Part shown: positions 45,510 to 57,920 of the stretch, in pieces
Layout of the letters: the number at the start of each line of letters is the position of its first letter
Numbering within the stretch: position 1 is the stretch's first letter
Origin: Bromus sterilis
Taxonomy: Eukaryota > Streptophyta > Magnoliopsida > Poales > Poaceae
Direction of reading: 5' to 3'
Assembly: GCA_950022295.1 (NCBI GenBank)
Contig: OX465597.1
Coordinates: 255,813,016 to 255,877,015 of the forward strand
Length of the DNA: 64,000 nucleotides
Position numbers and translations under genes: made by a program
Notes under the pieces: model-generated
The model's database searches: none
What the model was told of the DNA's origin: nothing
What the model saw: the letters and a program-made list of their open reading frames with translations, nothing else

Positions 45510-48028
45510 TGAAAGGACCACGATGTCGCCTAGAGGGGGGGGGGAGAATAGGCGATTTAAACCTTTTATGGATTTGTTAAAAATCCGGATGCGGAAATAA
45601 ACTAAGCGGATACTTAACAAGCACAAATCCTTAGTATACTAGGCTCAACTAGTGCAACAACAACTTTATTCTAAACAATATGAACACGATAATGATACTA
45701 GTAGGCACAAGTAAGTTACACAAACTTACTTGTGCCTACTATAGTAGTACAAGTATATATTTCACACGATGTGGATATGTGAGATACAATATACCCATTC
45801 ACACAAGGAACAATATGAAACAATAGTAGTACGTGTGAATAGCGGAGTATAATGTGTTGGCCTAAAATGTTCACTACGATACGATAACCAACACAAAATA
45901 ATGAGGACAACAAGATATAGTGAATGCAAGGTCAAGTGACCAAAGTAAACCACAAGTAGTGAGCTAGGGTTAGAGATAATCGTAGACTCGGACACGAGGA
46001 TGTATCCCGATGTTCACTTCCTTTGAGGGAAGCTACTCAACGTTTGGAGAGAGTGGGTGTTACCACGAAGGCACACCAACGCCACGAAGGCTCACCCTAT
46101 TCCCCTTGAGATATCACCACGAAGGCGATTCCCAACCACTAGTGGTAGACCTTGAGGCGGCCTCCAAACCTTCACAAACTTTCCGGGGGGAAAATCACAA
46201 GTTGATTCCTCACCGGAGCACTCCTACCGCCTAGGAGTCTCCAACCTCCAAGAGTAACAAGATCAAGGGGGAAATGCTCAAGACTTTCTCAAATCGGGAA
46301 TTCTTTTGGTCAAAAGAGGGAGAGGGAGTGGATCTATCAATGGGTGAAATCTCTCTCAAGAACTCTCAAAAATCTCTTCGGGATCTAGGATTTGGTGTAG
46401 GAGAAAGGAGAGGGAGCCTTTTAGGATTCTTGTGTGTTTGGAATGAAGTGCTCAACCCTCACTCGGAGTGGGTGAGGGGCATTTATAGTACACACGAGAA
46501 CTAGCCGTTTGGTGCAGATCTGGAGCATCCCGGACGGTCCGAGGACCAAGTCGGACGGTCTGGGACAAGCCCGGACGGTCCGACATAGATCCTGGACGTA
46601 CGAGAAGGTCAATGGGTAATAAGCCAGTGAATAAGGCCATGGGCGACGACCCGGTCAGACCGTCCGGGGTTCATCCCGGACCGTCCGGGCATAGCTCGGA
46701 CCGTCCGACATGCAACCCGGACCGTCCGACAAGGGCATAAAACCAACTGGACTCGGGTGCCCATGTTCGGACCATCCAACTTCGAACCCGGACCGTCCGA
46801 GCAATGCCCGGACCGTCCGACATCGAGCCCGGACCGTCCGACCATAGGAAAGTAACCAGGAACCCAAAACTGAAACATGCATAACTTTTACATACGAACT
46901 CCGATTTTGATGATCTTGGGCTTAATTTTAAAGCTATTGAAAAGCTCAAGATCCTCACATAGAGAACCACCCAAGATAAGCCAAAATTGAAGGTGCAAAG
47001 TATGTAAAGGATATGCCATAGTATTTGAGAAATGAGTTGGCTTTGGATTACCCTTTTTTTTGTATAAAGGATAGGAGTGGAATTGAGTTAGTAATTGTTG
47101 ACTTGAGCAAGTCCATTACTAAATCCCTTTGATCCCCTCTTAATAGTGCGGGATCCCTATCACTCAAGAATAATAAAAGAACTATACTATAGTTTCCGTA
47201 AATCCATTCTTGAGCATGTATCCTTTTCGATGGTCAATGATCCACGACACAATACCTTTGACTTGAGCGTTCCACTTGAGCTTGATGATGGGGTCATGGT
47301 TGGCTCAAGATGTACATGCAATATTGGTCACATAACTCGGTGAAGACTTCATTAGTATCCTCGTAAGTCAGGAGGAAAGATTTGCATTATATGTCATCTT
47401 CACATGTGCCACCACGTGATCATCCGCAAGCTTCAAGCATGTAATCCTCTGAGATGCATATCTTGAACTTGACCTTGTATAACGTGATGACCATTGCACT
47501 TGATGTCATCATCTCATGGACACTTGTGATCTTTCTCTTGATGAATTCCCATGAGAATCAACTTTACTCCAAGATCAAGTGGTGTCCAATCCAAAAGACA
47601 CATGACATTTATATTGCGCGAATTATTGAGTCCTTATGATGACCTCAAATGGACAAGTGTTCAACATGAATATTCTCAGTCTTGTTGAGGAAAATGGCTT
47701 TGCTTTTGAATAATCTTAGTCCGAGGTTGTATACAACACGTGAGACCCAAAACCAGACCTTCAATAGATTGAATTCATTGCAACATCATCCATTCTTCTT
47801 ATCATTATCCATGGGACAAATATCCATAGATCCATGATGCCATTGTTTCTTTATTGGAATCATCATTCATTACCAAGCCACAATGGATACATTTGTGTTG
47901 ATGAACAATGTTCTTCATGCATTGCCTATGTAAGTTTCCTTCAAATATATATATCTCAATGCAAACATTAGTCCATAAGGATTGTCATTAATTACCAAAA
48001 CCACACATGGGGACTACATGTACTTTCA
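45510..48028 (-). repeat. Sire-1 3' LTR, 2519 bp
   Basis: On the minus strand it starts TGAAAGTACATGTAGTCCCC at 48028 and ends GGTCCTTTCA at 45510. It is very similar to the other LTR. It contains a cluster of about 12 CGGACNGTCCG-like palindromes (46528-46845) and a TATA-like CTATAAAT near 46482-46490. Confidence 0.9.
46528..46845. repeat. Cluster of CGGAC-GTCCG palindromes, Sire-1 3' LTR
   Basis: About twelve near-palindromic copies such as CGGACCGTCCGAC and TCGGACGGTCTGG occur at irregular spacing. Comparable GGAC-GTCC palindromes are known from Sirevirus LTRs of grasses. The sister LTR has fewer copies. Confidence 0.85.
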
Positions 48029-48043
48029 ATCTCCCCCATTTTG
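48029..48043 (-). other. Sire-1 polypurine tract
   Basis: The minus strand reads AAAATGGGGGAGAT immediately before the 3' LTR start TGAAAG. Confidence 0.85.
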
Positions 48044-51000
48044 GTAGTTGATGACAATCTCAGTAAGAGGGTTTATATAATAAATATTCAAACAAGCATG
48101 CAACTTATCCAAGGATAAATTGTATACTTGGGTTCTTTTGATAACATAAATTAACACAAAGTTACTTTATGTTATCCGCACCGGTTATGCTAGAATCAAA
48201 ATACTACATAAGAATTTGATGTTAGTAGAACCATAATATATAGTGAAAACTCCCCCACAATATATGCATGTGTGAATGAACTTGAATTTCATTGCATATG
48301 TTGACCATGTTGAAGTTTACTCTATATGTGTAGCTCATTCATGCCATAGCCATATATAACACTGATAGATATGCATGAATGACCTCAACCACTAAACTCC
48401 CACTAAACCCTCTAAACTTCTCCCCCATTGGCAACAAATGCCGAAATGGAAGGAAAGATCTAGAGAAACCCATATGGTATGAGACCACCATAATGTGTTC
48501 ATATGACAAGTTATGAGTGAAATCAAATGCACATATTCTATAAGGAACACATGGAGAGGCTCAAACTTAAGTGGGAATCAATATAAGGTAGCAAGGTACA
48601 AAGGTATGAATATAAGAATTAGACATATGAGGAATACATTAACACACATGAGTGCAAAAGGAATATGCAAGACATACAAGCACTCACATAACACCCTTCT
48701 ACCGAAGCCACCAAAGAAACAACAATGAACAAACTAAGTGGTCGGCAAAGGGAAGATGATATCAAGGGAATATATTAACTTTCTGATGTATATAAGTTCC
48801 TAAGTGGCAATACACAAAGAAAATCACATATAAAAGATAGTTACAATTGATAGCGACATGATATCCATATGTGAACCCATTGTTACACAAGTTTGATCCT
48901 ACCATAAGAGCAAGGCACATGACACATGACACATGAAACATGGAACATGGAACATGGCACAAATTGATCTCATTTGTATAACCATGAATTTCTTATCAAG
49001 AAAGCACATACTTCGAGAAATGAGAGTGTTTCTATAATTTCATCAATGTTGCATATGAGCGCACATTTGAGGAATTGATACACAATAAATTTCCTTATGA
49101 CAAGTTTTGGGGTAACTTTCCCATTATATGCAACTTCCCAAATGTCTCATATCACAAAACCTTTTCTTGTAAGAACATGCAAGAAACACACTTTTAGCAA
49201 GAACTAATCATGCCATGATGCAACCTACACAAGCTTGACCACATTACACTATATATATATGCTTGCAATGCATTCATGTTACCGTGATGGCATTGGAATG
49301 AGGCTTGTAGATCAATAACATATTATGGCTTGACTCCTGGTTCCTCATGAAGGCACCACCGTCTCAATTAATAAGCCAAGCACTCAACATTCCTCAAATG
49401 TACCTGAGACCATTTAAGTACAATATGGTCCCCAACCTTATTGGGTCCAGAGTGGCTAGCATAGCTACAATTCATAGGGAAAACTCCATTTAAGTATGTG
49501 AATATGAATATGAATGCACATCTTAGTCGTCAAGGTTTGATGGAGTTTCCCCTACATATCTTGGATCAAAATAGAGAAAGCAGGGCATGAAGATACACAT
49601 ATATTTAAGCATGCATGCACTTAGCATATCAAGATCCAAGAAGGTATAATTTAGACAGTAGAATATATAAACGATGAATACTTAAATAAAATCAACCATC
49701 ATTCATGTTGTCCAAATTGTATCAAATTGGTGAATAAACCCATGATTACACACATAGTTCAACATATGAGCAAAGAAGAACCAAACCATGATGTCATGGA
49801 GAGCCCCTGTCTATTGGAGGCATAGTGTTTGGCCGCACATTTATAGACTCAGGGACGTCGGACGTCCGGATTACAAGTCGGACGACCGACACGGGTTGTT
49901 AGGGGGCATGATTACTGCAAGGGGTCGGACGACCGGACTGTAGGTCGGACCGTCCGGGCTTCGCCCGGACCATCCGGACACGAACCCAGATCGTCCGGAA
50001 TACGGCACAGGACATCAGTAGTAATTTTAGGTCATGTCGGACCATCCGGAATGAAGTTCGGACCGTCCGACATGGAAAGTGTAGGAATTTTTTTTATGAT
50101 TTTGGTAAAAATGGGATCGCTTGGCTAATCAGTTGGGTGATCTAGCTAGATAACAAATATGTATATAGATATGGATACATCACATAAACCCAACACTATC
50201 ACGATCATAAGTGAACCAATGAGCACATAAGATATACATTAAACATATTTTCAAGGTTATATTTATTTTAAGTGGATAGAAGATAATACAACTAGTGAGA
50301 TAACCAACTCCCATGACTCTACAAAACTAAGAATATGAACATGAGAAAAGGCATGGGAGAACATTTGGGAGACAAATGGATTTCTCGGAAAGATATAAAA
50401 TATAAGTTGAAGCAAAGGCCGAGACGAGGATGATCTACTAATTCTACCTCATGAAGGAATAGCAAGTTTAATGGTATCTAGAATAACACTGAGTGGTAGA
50501 TTTCAACTATAGACAAGATCAACTTCAATATATAAGGCATATGATGAGAGTTTATAATTAACCACAATGCATGTATAGGAGATTCTTAATATTCCAATTT
50601 TATAGATAACCATGCATAACCATAATTGGAATGAATTGAATCAAACAATTTCCCACCTAAGATTTTTATGATAGATCATGAAAAAATTGCACAAGAATAT
50701 CATACTCAAACAAAACAATGCAAGCCACACAGATCTAAGATAATTTCAAATATGAATTCTAAACGACATTATTCAATTTATTCACGTCTTTAAGGATTGC
50801 GGTATGCACATAGCATATCGCTCCCCCATAATGTGACAGTTCATGTATTATCCACATGTGTCAAATGAAATCCAATTTATGAGATATTTCTAGGAGTTGT
50901 TCATGGATGCACATTTTATATTGTGAGTACAGATTATGCTAGATAATATTTTACAAATAATTCTAGATGGTATTCCACATATATACACATTCAAGGTTTG

Positions 51001-51405
51001 TGATATGTGTAAACATAACACTCCCCCATGATGTGATGATCCATTGATATCATGAAAGAGCCAAATAAGATTCAACTAATGAAGCAATAAAGACTCCAAA
51101 CAACACACACATACACTCACAACTGTATGAGGTGCATTGCAACCTACATATGCTAAATACCACAAATCAAGCATAATACGAGGCACAACATACAAACACA
51201 TGCTAGGCACATAACTTACACATGCATGGTGCTAGTAACTTTCAATGTAAACAATGTAACTACAAGTTACCGCAAGGAGGAGCATTGGATTAATGAATAT
51301 GATGATAATCCAATTGACTAGTAATTAACCACAACTTGTGGTGAAAGTACTTTCTTCTTCTTCATGAAGTAGTCAAGTCTCCAATGCTCTCCAACCACCT
51401 ATTGA
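48044..51405 (-). other. Sire-1 internal non-coding region, where pol would be
   Basis: 3.4 kb of AT-rich sequence on the 3' side of gag. No frame exceeds about 70 codons and none resembles pol. It contains short tandem ACATGGA-type repeats near 48915-48960 and a second cluster of CGGAC-GTCCG-like motifs at about 49856-50075. Autonomous relatives have about 4 kb of pol at this place. The origin of the replacement sequence is not recognisable. Confidence 0.7.
49856..50075. repeat. Second cluster of CGGAC-GTCCG-like palindromes, Sire-1 interior
   Basis: Motifs such as GTCGGACGTCCGGA, GTCGGACCGTCCGGGC and GTTCGGACCGTCCGACAT recur within 220 bases, outside the LTRs. They resemble the LTR cluster but are more diverged. 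Confidence 0.75.
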
Positions 51406-53673
51406 TCAAGTTAGAGCTTGTTGGTCCCCAACAAGGTTGGGTCCTAAGAAATTAGTCACAATAGGTTTGGCAACCCAAATGGTCTTATCCACCTTCGAAC
51501 CACATTGGGTACCCACAAACTTGGCAAACACATTGCCAACATTATCCTTCCTAAGTAAATAATGATCATTTATTATTGGAGGCTTAGGGATGTTACCGTT
51601 GGGACATGATGAAGATATGTGTCCCTTCTTACGACAATTATAGCAACATTTTCTTCCCTTTCTCTTCTTCTTTTTCTTCTCAACATGAGGATCATTATCA
51701 TGGTTAATCACGGAGAGAGGCCTTTCTTCATCTTGAGATTGTTCTTGAGGCCGCTTCCCATGATGCTTCTTACTTGAGGCCTTCTCCTTCATTGGACAAG
51801 ACCTTACATGGTGTCCAACTTTCTTGCATTTGAAGCAAATAATTTTGGCCTCATTCTTGACTTGGTCTTGTCCCTTCTTATTGTTCTTGGACTTATTCTT
51901 GTTGGATATAAAACTATGTTCACACCTATCTTGAGGGAAATTTTGTACACTCAAGATATTGTTGAGTGTGGATTTCCCATCATAGCACTTCTCCAAGTCT
52001 TTCTTCAAACTAATGACTTGGGCCTTGAGCTCTTTATTTTCCTCTACAATGTTAGTATTAACAAAAGAGCTAGAGGATATAGAAGCTTCATTGTTAGAGC
52101 AACAAGGCATGGTGAGCAAATCATCGCAACATGTAGCAACATCATGTAGAGAGAAATTGCAGGGACTAGCACATGACAACAAGGCATTTCGTGTAGAATC
52201 TGTGCTAATGTCCACATGAGACTCATAAGATTTTACCTTAGTGATCATAGCCTCATGGGCTAACTTTATCCTAACATGAGAGGTTAGAAGGTCCTCATGA
52301 GTGCTCGAGAGCTTTTCATGAATTACTTCCGATTTCCCATATTTGCTAGTTAGCAAATCAAGTTGAGAACTTATCTCAACATTCTCCTTCAATATTGACG
52401 CTTCACAAAAAATAGGATTAGTAGTACAAGCATCATTGACAATATGAGAGGAAGAGGTAGAACCAAGAGACTTATCATGAGTAGCTTGAAGTTCCTCATG
52501 AGACTTAGAGAGTTTAGTGAGCTCTCCTTTGACGTTCTTGTAGCCAAGGTCAAGGTACTCAAAATCCTCTTTAAGCTTATAATGAGAAACTTCAATCTCT
52601 TCTTTTGAACACTTCAAGTCTCTCAAAGATTGATGAGCCAAAATAATATTATGTTCAAGTAGTTCATTTTTATCTTGCACTTCATGAAGTAAATCATTAC
52701 GTTTATCAAAGGAGACAAGAACATCTTGGAACATCCTATATGTGTCCTTGTTAACCCTACAAAGGGTTTTCCCAATCTCATAGAGATTTTGGGTCATGGC
52801 AACATCATTTTCATTACAATCATCATCATCATCACTAAGAGAAGAGGATACCTAATCATTACCTCTTGCCATGAGGCACATGTGCATTGGTGATGACTTT
52901 TCCGGACGAGAGGGATCTTCGTTAATCAAGTGTGCCACATTTTTCTTGGTTTCCTCTACATGGTTACTCATACAATAACTAGAGGAAATTGAAGCATTTA
53001 TATCATGGCAACATGGAAGATCAAGCATATTATCACAAGAGTATGTCAAGGAATCATTGGATGAAATGCATGCATTATTGACAAAAGAGTCTATGCCAAA
53101 GTTGGTGCAAGATATACTCAAGTCCATGGAAGCCCCAATGCTCTCATTTCTACAAGGAGGATCATCTATAATAATCTCAACATCATCATCACAAATGATT
53201 TCTCCACTTACCATGTCATTACCTTGTGACAAGCTAAATGTTGGTAAAGTGGAAGATGTTGATGTGTCCAAGTAGTCGGAGGTGGAGGCCATAGGGTTCT
53301 CGTCATGACATGAGGTTGTCGAGACTTTCCCAATTGTCTCCATGGGAAAAATATTGGCTTCATCAAGATATGATCCACCATATACATCATCAAGTTTGGT
53401 CCAAGCCTCATGAGCTGTTTTACACATCAAAATAGACTTAGACACATCAAATGTTATAGCTTGATGAATGGCTCCCAAAGCATCACTATCAATATGCATA
53501 TCCTCAAGAGATAGAGATAGGCAATCCTTTGAAATATGAGCCCCAATAGTAACAATTCGCAAAACATTTGGACCCATGGTCCGTAAGTGACATAGCATGC
53601 GAATTCTCCACAAGTGATAATTTGTTCCATCAAAATCGAAGGTGTCATTGTGCACTATACCACTAGTCGACAT
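51406..53673 (-). pseudogene. Sire-1 gag with one in-frame TAG
   Basis: The start MSTSGIVHNDTFDFDGTNYH (ATG at 53673) is the usual N-terminus of grass Sirevirus gag. The frame runs about 755 codons to 51406 and is broken only by TAG at 52852-52854. The first 140 residues are capsid-like. A long middle part (about 290-560) is rich in Glu, Lys and Leu and likely coiled coil. Two zinc knuckles follow, CFKCKKVGHHVRSC and CYNCRKKGHISSSC, both C-x2-C-x4-H-x4-C, separated by a Lys-rich linker. The protein ends soon after PNLVGDQQALT. Without pol it could only act as nucleocapsid, if the stop is read through. Confidence 0.9.
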
Positions 53674-53709
53674 CTTACTCTCCAGGCGGTGAAGCCTAAT
53701 AAGGAGAGA

Positions 53710-53725
53710 CCTTGCTCTGATACCA
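53710..53725 (-). other. Sire-1 primer binding site (initiator tRNA-Met)
   Basis: The minus strand reads TGGTATCAGAGCAAGG two bases after the 5' LTR end. It is complementary to initiator methionine tRNA, and the AGG extension is as in Sireviruses. Confidence 0.9.
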
Positions 53726-53727
53726 AT

Positions 53728-56191
53728 TGAAAGGACCACGATGTCGCCTAGAGGAGGGGGGGGGGGGTGAATAGGCGTTTTAAACATTTTATGGATTTGT
53801 TAAAATCCGAATGTGGAAATAAACTAAGCGGATACTTAACAAGCACAAATCCTTAGTATACTAGCCTCAACTAGTGCAACAACAACTTTATTCTAAACAA
53901 TATGAACACGATAATGATACTAGTAGGCACAAGTAACTTACACAAACTTACACAAGATGTATATATATCACACGATGTGGATATGTGAGATACAATATAC
54001 CCATTCACACAAGGAACAATATGAAACAATAGTAGTACGTGTGAATAGCGGAGTATAATGTGTTGGCCTAAAATGTTCACTACGATATGATAACCAACAC
54101 AAAATAATGAGGACAACAAGATATAGTGAATGCAAGGTCAAGTGACCAAAGTAAACCACAAGTAGTGAGCTAGGGTTAGAGATAACCGTAGACTCGGAGA
54201 CAAGGATGTATCCCGATGTTCACTTCCTTGGAGGGAAGCTACTCACCGTTTGGAGAGAGTGGGTGTTACCACGAAGGCACACCAACGCCACAAAGGCTCA
54301 CCCTATTCCCCTTGAGATATCACCACGAAGGCGATTCCCAACCACTAGTGGCAGACCTTGAGGCGGCCTCCAAACCTTCACAAACTTTCCGGGGGGAAAA
54401 TCACAAGTTGATTCCTCACCGGAGCACTCCTACCGCCTAGGAGTCTCCAACCTCCAAGAGTAACAAGATCAAGGGGGATATGCTCAAGACTTTCTCAAAT
54501 CGCGAATTCCTTTGGTCAAAAGAGGGAGAGGGAGTGGATCTATCAATGGGTGAAATCTCTCTCAAGAACTCTCACAAATCTCATCGGGATCTAGGATTCG
54601 GTTTAGGAGAAAGGAGAGGGAGCCTTTTAGGGTTCTTGTGTGTTTGGAATGAAGTGCTCAACCCTCACCCGGAGTGGGTGAGGGGTATTTATAGTACACA
54701 CGAGAACTAGCCGTTTGGTGCAGATCTGGCGCATCCCGGACGGTCTGGGACAAGCCCGGACGGTCCGACATAGATCCCGGACGTCCGAGAAGGTCAACGG
54801 GTAGTAAGCCAGTGAATAAGGCCATGGGCGACGACCCGGTCGGACCGTCCGGGGTTCATCCCGGACCGTCCGGGCATAGCTCGGACCGTCCGACATGCAA
54901 CCCGGACCGTCCGACAAGGGCATAAAACCCACTGGACTCGGGTGGCCATGTTCGGACCATCTAACTTCGAACCCGGACCGTCTGAGCAATGCCCAGACCG
55001 TCCGACCATAGGAAAGTCAGCAGGAACCCAAAACTGAAACATGCATAACTTTTACATACGAACTCCGATTTTGATGATCTTGGGCTTATTTTAAAGCTAT
55101 TGAAAAGCTCAAGATCCTCACATAGAGAACCACCCAAGATAAGCCAAAATTGAAGGTGCAAAGTATGTAAATGATATGCCATAGTATTTGAGAAATGAGT
55201 TGGCTTTGGATTACCCTTTTTTGTATAAAGGATAGGAGTGGAATTGAGTTAGTATATGTTGACTTCAGCAAGTCCATTACTAAATCCCTTTGATCCCCTC
55301 TTAATAGTACGGGATACCTACCACTCAAGAATAATAAAAGAACTATACTATAGTTTCCGGAAATCCATTCTTGAGCATGTATCCTTTTCGATGGTCAATG
55401 ATCCACGACACAATACCTTTGACTTGAGCGTTCCACTTGAGCTTGATGATGGAGTCATGCTTGGCTCAAGATGTACATGCAATATTGGTCACATAACTCG
55501 GTGAAGACTTCATTAGTATCCTCGTAAGTCATGAGGAAAGATTTGCATTATATGTCATCTTCACATGTGCCACCACGTGATCATCCGCAAGCTTCAAGCA
55601 TGTAATCCTCTGAGATGCATATCTTGAACTTGACCTTGTATAACTTGATGACCATTACACTTGATGTCCTCATCTCATGGAAACTTGTGATCTTTCTCTT
55701 GATGCATTCCCATGAGAATCACCTTTACTCCATGATCAAGTGGTGTCTAGTCCAAAAGACACATGACATATATATTGCGCGAATTATTGAGTCCTTATGA
55801 TGACCTCAAATGGACAAGTGTTCAACATGAATATTCTCAGTCTTGTTGAGGAAAATGGCTTTGCTTTTGAATCATCTTAGTCCGAGGTGGTATACAACAC
55901 GTGAGTCCCAAAACCCGACCTTCAATAGATTGAATTCATTGCAACATCATCCATTCTTCTTATCATTATCCATGGGACAAATATCCATAGATCCATGATG
56001 CCATTTTTGCTTTATTGGAATCATCATTCATTACCAAGCCACAATGGATACATTTGTGTTGATGAACAATGTTCTTCATGCATTGCCTATGTAACTTTCC
56101 TTCAAATATATATATATCTCAATGCAAACATTAGTCCATAAGGATTGTCATTAATTACCAAAACCACACATGGGGACTAGATGTACTTTCA
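53728..56191 (-). repeat. Sire-1 5' LTR, 2464 bp
   Basis: Its ends are the same as those of the 3' LTR, and it is flanked on the right by GCTCC. The palindrome cluster (about 54737-55010) is shorter than in the sister LTR. A G-run of about 13 bases at 53756-53768 differs in length from that near 45534. Confidence 0.9.
54687..54694 (-). promoter_or_regulatory. TATA box of the Sire-1 5' LTR
   Basis: The minus strand reads CTATAAAT in the same context in both LTRs (ACTATAAATACCCCTCACC here). It lies downstream of the palindrome cluster in transcription direction, so the palindromes sit where an upstream enhancer would be. Confidence 0.6.
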
Positions 56192-56797
56192 GCTCCGCCG
56201 TGCCCAGTGGCACCGGCGGCTAGCCGGCGGCCACTTAGGCCTAACCCCCCTCCTAATTAAACCCCACCAGAGACTGACAGTGGCCCCTAGCCCCTAATTT
56301 AATCAGGATTTAAATTTAACCACGGGATTAACCCCCACTGTGAATGACAGCCATGGCCCACTGGTCAGAGCCCCCCCCACGTCATGCTGACGCAGCAGTG
56401 ACGCAATAACCTTTTTTTTGAATTAAAAGAAAATCAGAGAAAATCCAGTAAAATGCAGAAAATGTTATAAACTTCAATAAATCATAGAAAATTCATATTA
56501 ACTCCAAATTAAACATATAATATATGAAAAATTGTCAGAAAAATGCAAGGATTATGAATATGCAACTTGTTTCTATGTTTGACCATTTTAAAATGGGTGA
56601 ACAGTAGGAAACATGCATATGGCATAATTTGAATTTGAATTTGGAGTTTGAATTTGCAAATTCTTTGCAATACACTTTAATTAAATGGAATGTGCCACAA
56701 AACAGTACCCTATACCTCATGTCACAACATTAACATGTGCTTGAGCATTGTACTTTATTTGTGTCCCCCCCTTTGTTGATGATTGCTCCGGTGACAG

Positions 56798-56864
56798 ACG
56801 TTCCGAGACGGTGATCACCCCCGAAGAAGAAGACCACCGTTAAGACCTGTGTATCGTCAGCAAG
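56798..56864 (+). pseudogene. LTR-internal middle exon, Tek-3 copy (decayed)
   Basis: 67 nt between the acceptor-like GCTCCGGTGACAG and the donor-like CAAG|GCAAGC. One frame reads ITPEEEDHR and then, after a stop, IVSKASKP, matching the end of the Tek-2 segment. It has in-frame stops and no visible partner exon before the Der-1 insertion. Confidence 0.35.
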
Positions 56865-57920
56865 GCAAGCAAACCCCATTGATCATGTCTATAAAATCCC
56901 AATTCCCTCTCAGTCTCTCCTATGCATGTTTAGGAGATCACCTTGTTATCGATTCTACCGCATAGTTGAACCCATATCTGATGCATGACCTATCATCTTG
57001 TCACAGTAGTAAGCAAACCACAATCCTAGATGACATAGGAGTTGATTGATATCATGTGGCCCCTGCAACTGTTACTTCTCTTTGCATGCTTAGAGTTTAC
57101 AATGAGGATGCTTTTCATGTGAGTCGGGATGATGGTGAACATGGTGTTGATGAAAGTGAAACTGTGTTGGTGAATCTACCCTAATACAAGGTGAACGATG
57201 AGAGGCTGTGTAGGAGTACACAGTGGGTTGTCTCGTTGAACACTGCCTTAAGCCCGAGTTCTTGTATGGTAATCTGAGACAAAGAGTACAACCACACATT
57301 GGGCTCACTGACCCATCTCGACCTAGTAACTCACCCCGATCCAAGTCCAGGAGTCACACCTAGTTCGGGTTTTCCATTCGGCATATGCATAGAAAGATAA
57401 AGGAAATGAAATGTGGCATTCATGGTAGGGCTTGTAGAACATGGCTTGTCAAGCGGAGAACCATCCGTCGAGGTGGGCTTGTCAGTCGTGCCTACATAGT
57501 TTGAGTCCTGGCTGGAAGCTCGGCCGGAACTCCAGTTGGGTTTGGAACTCAGACAGCTGACTCCTTGGACTAGAACGGAGGTGTGAGCGAAGTGTTGTGG
57601 TGAACATCCTCGCCGACTGTAAGGCCCGATATGCGGTACTGTTCCAGATCTAGATGTTTCCATCCAGATCCGGGGACGAAGCACATATCGGTCCCACCGC
57701 GACATATGATGAAGTCATATGCCCCGGATTTCCAACATGATATCACAACATTACAGATACATGATAGAACATCTCATACAATCGGCATACAACTGCCTTA
57801 ATGCAATACAACAGCGGAAGATATATGTCTGAGTACAGACTACAATCAAATGCCTAGTGGCAAAAAGAAAAACTTCGATTCCCATAACCACACAGGTCCA
57901 GGCCCTCCGTCGGGATCCGT

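Larger units (their letters stand above)
45510..56191 (-). mobile_element. Sire-1: non-autonomous Sirevirus-type Ty1/copia element, gag only
   Basis: Complete element of 10,682 bp in minus orientation: 5' LTR 56191-53728, primer binding site, gag 53673-51406, a non-coding 3.4 kb region, polypurine tract and 3' LTR 48028-45510, flanked by GCTCC. The primer site (TGGTATCAGAGCAAGG), the long two-knuckle gag and the CGGAC-GTCCG palindromes in the LTRs are Sirevirus features. No protease, integrase, RT or RNase H is present. Protein supply in trans would be needed for movement. Confidence 0.85.
44388..57617 (+). repeat. Tek-3 LTR, plus strand, same family as Tek-2, interrupted by Sire-1 and Der-1
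   Basis: It starts TGTCAGAACCCCAACTTGGG and aligns with the reverse complement of the Tek-2 LTR. Visible parts are 44388-45509 and 56192-57617; Sire-1 lies between them. The alignment runs through the shared exon-like segment at 56798-56864 and the stretch CATATGCATAGAAAGATAAA near 57383. It is cut at 57618 by Der-1 and continues outside the window. A GC-rich leader lies at 44930-45500 with a good donor-like CATCAGGGTGAGC near 45283. It faces Tek-2 head to head. Confidence 0.75.

Noticed and set aside
46528..46845. CRISPR-like array
   Set aside because: The units are short palindromes at irregular spacing with no uniform repeat-spacer structure, inside a plant LTR.
47146..47343. Small frames repeated at 47146 and 55256 as a duplicated gene
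   Set aside because: They are the two copies of the same LTR of Sire-1, without domain or start signal.
53674..53787. Upstream extension of Sire-1 gag into the LTR
   Set aside because: The extension crosses the primer binding site and LTR boundary. The MSTSG start at 53673 matches the usual gag N-terminus.
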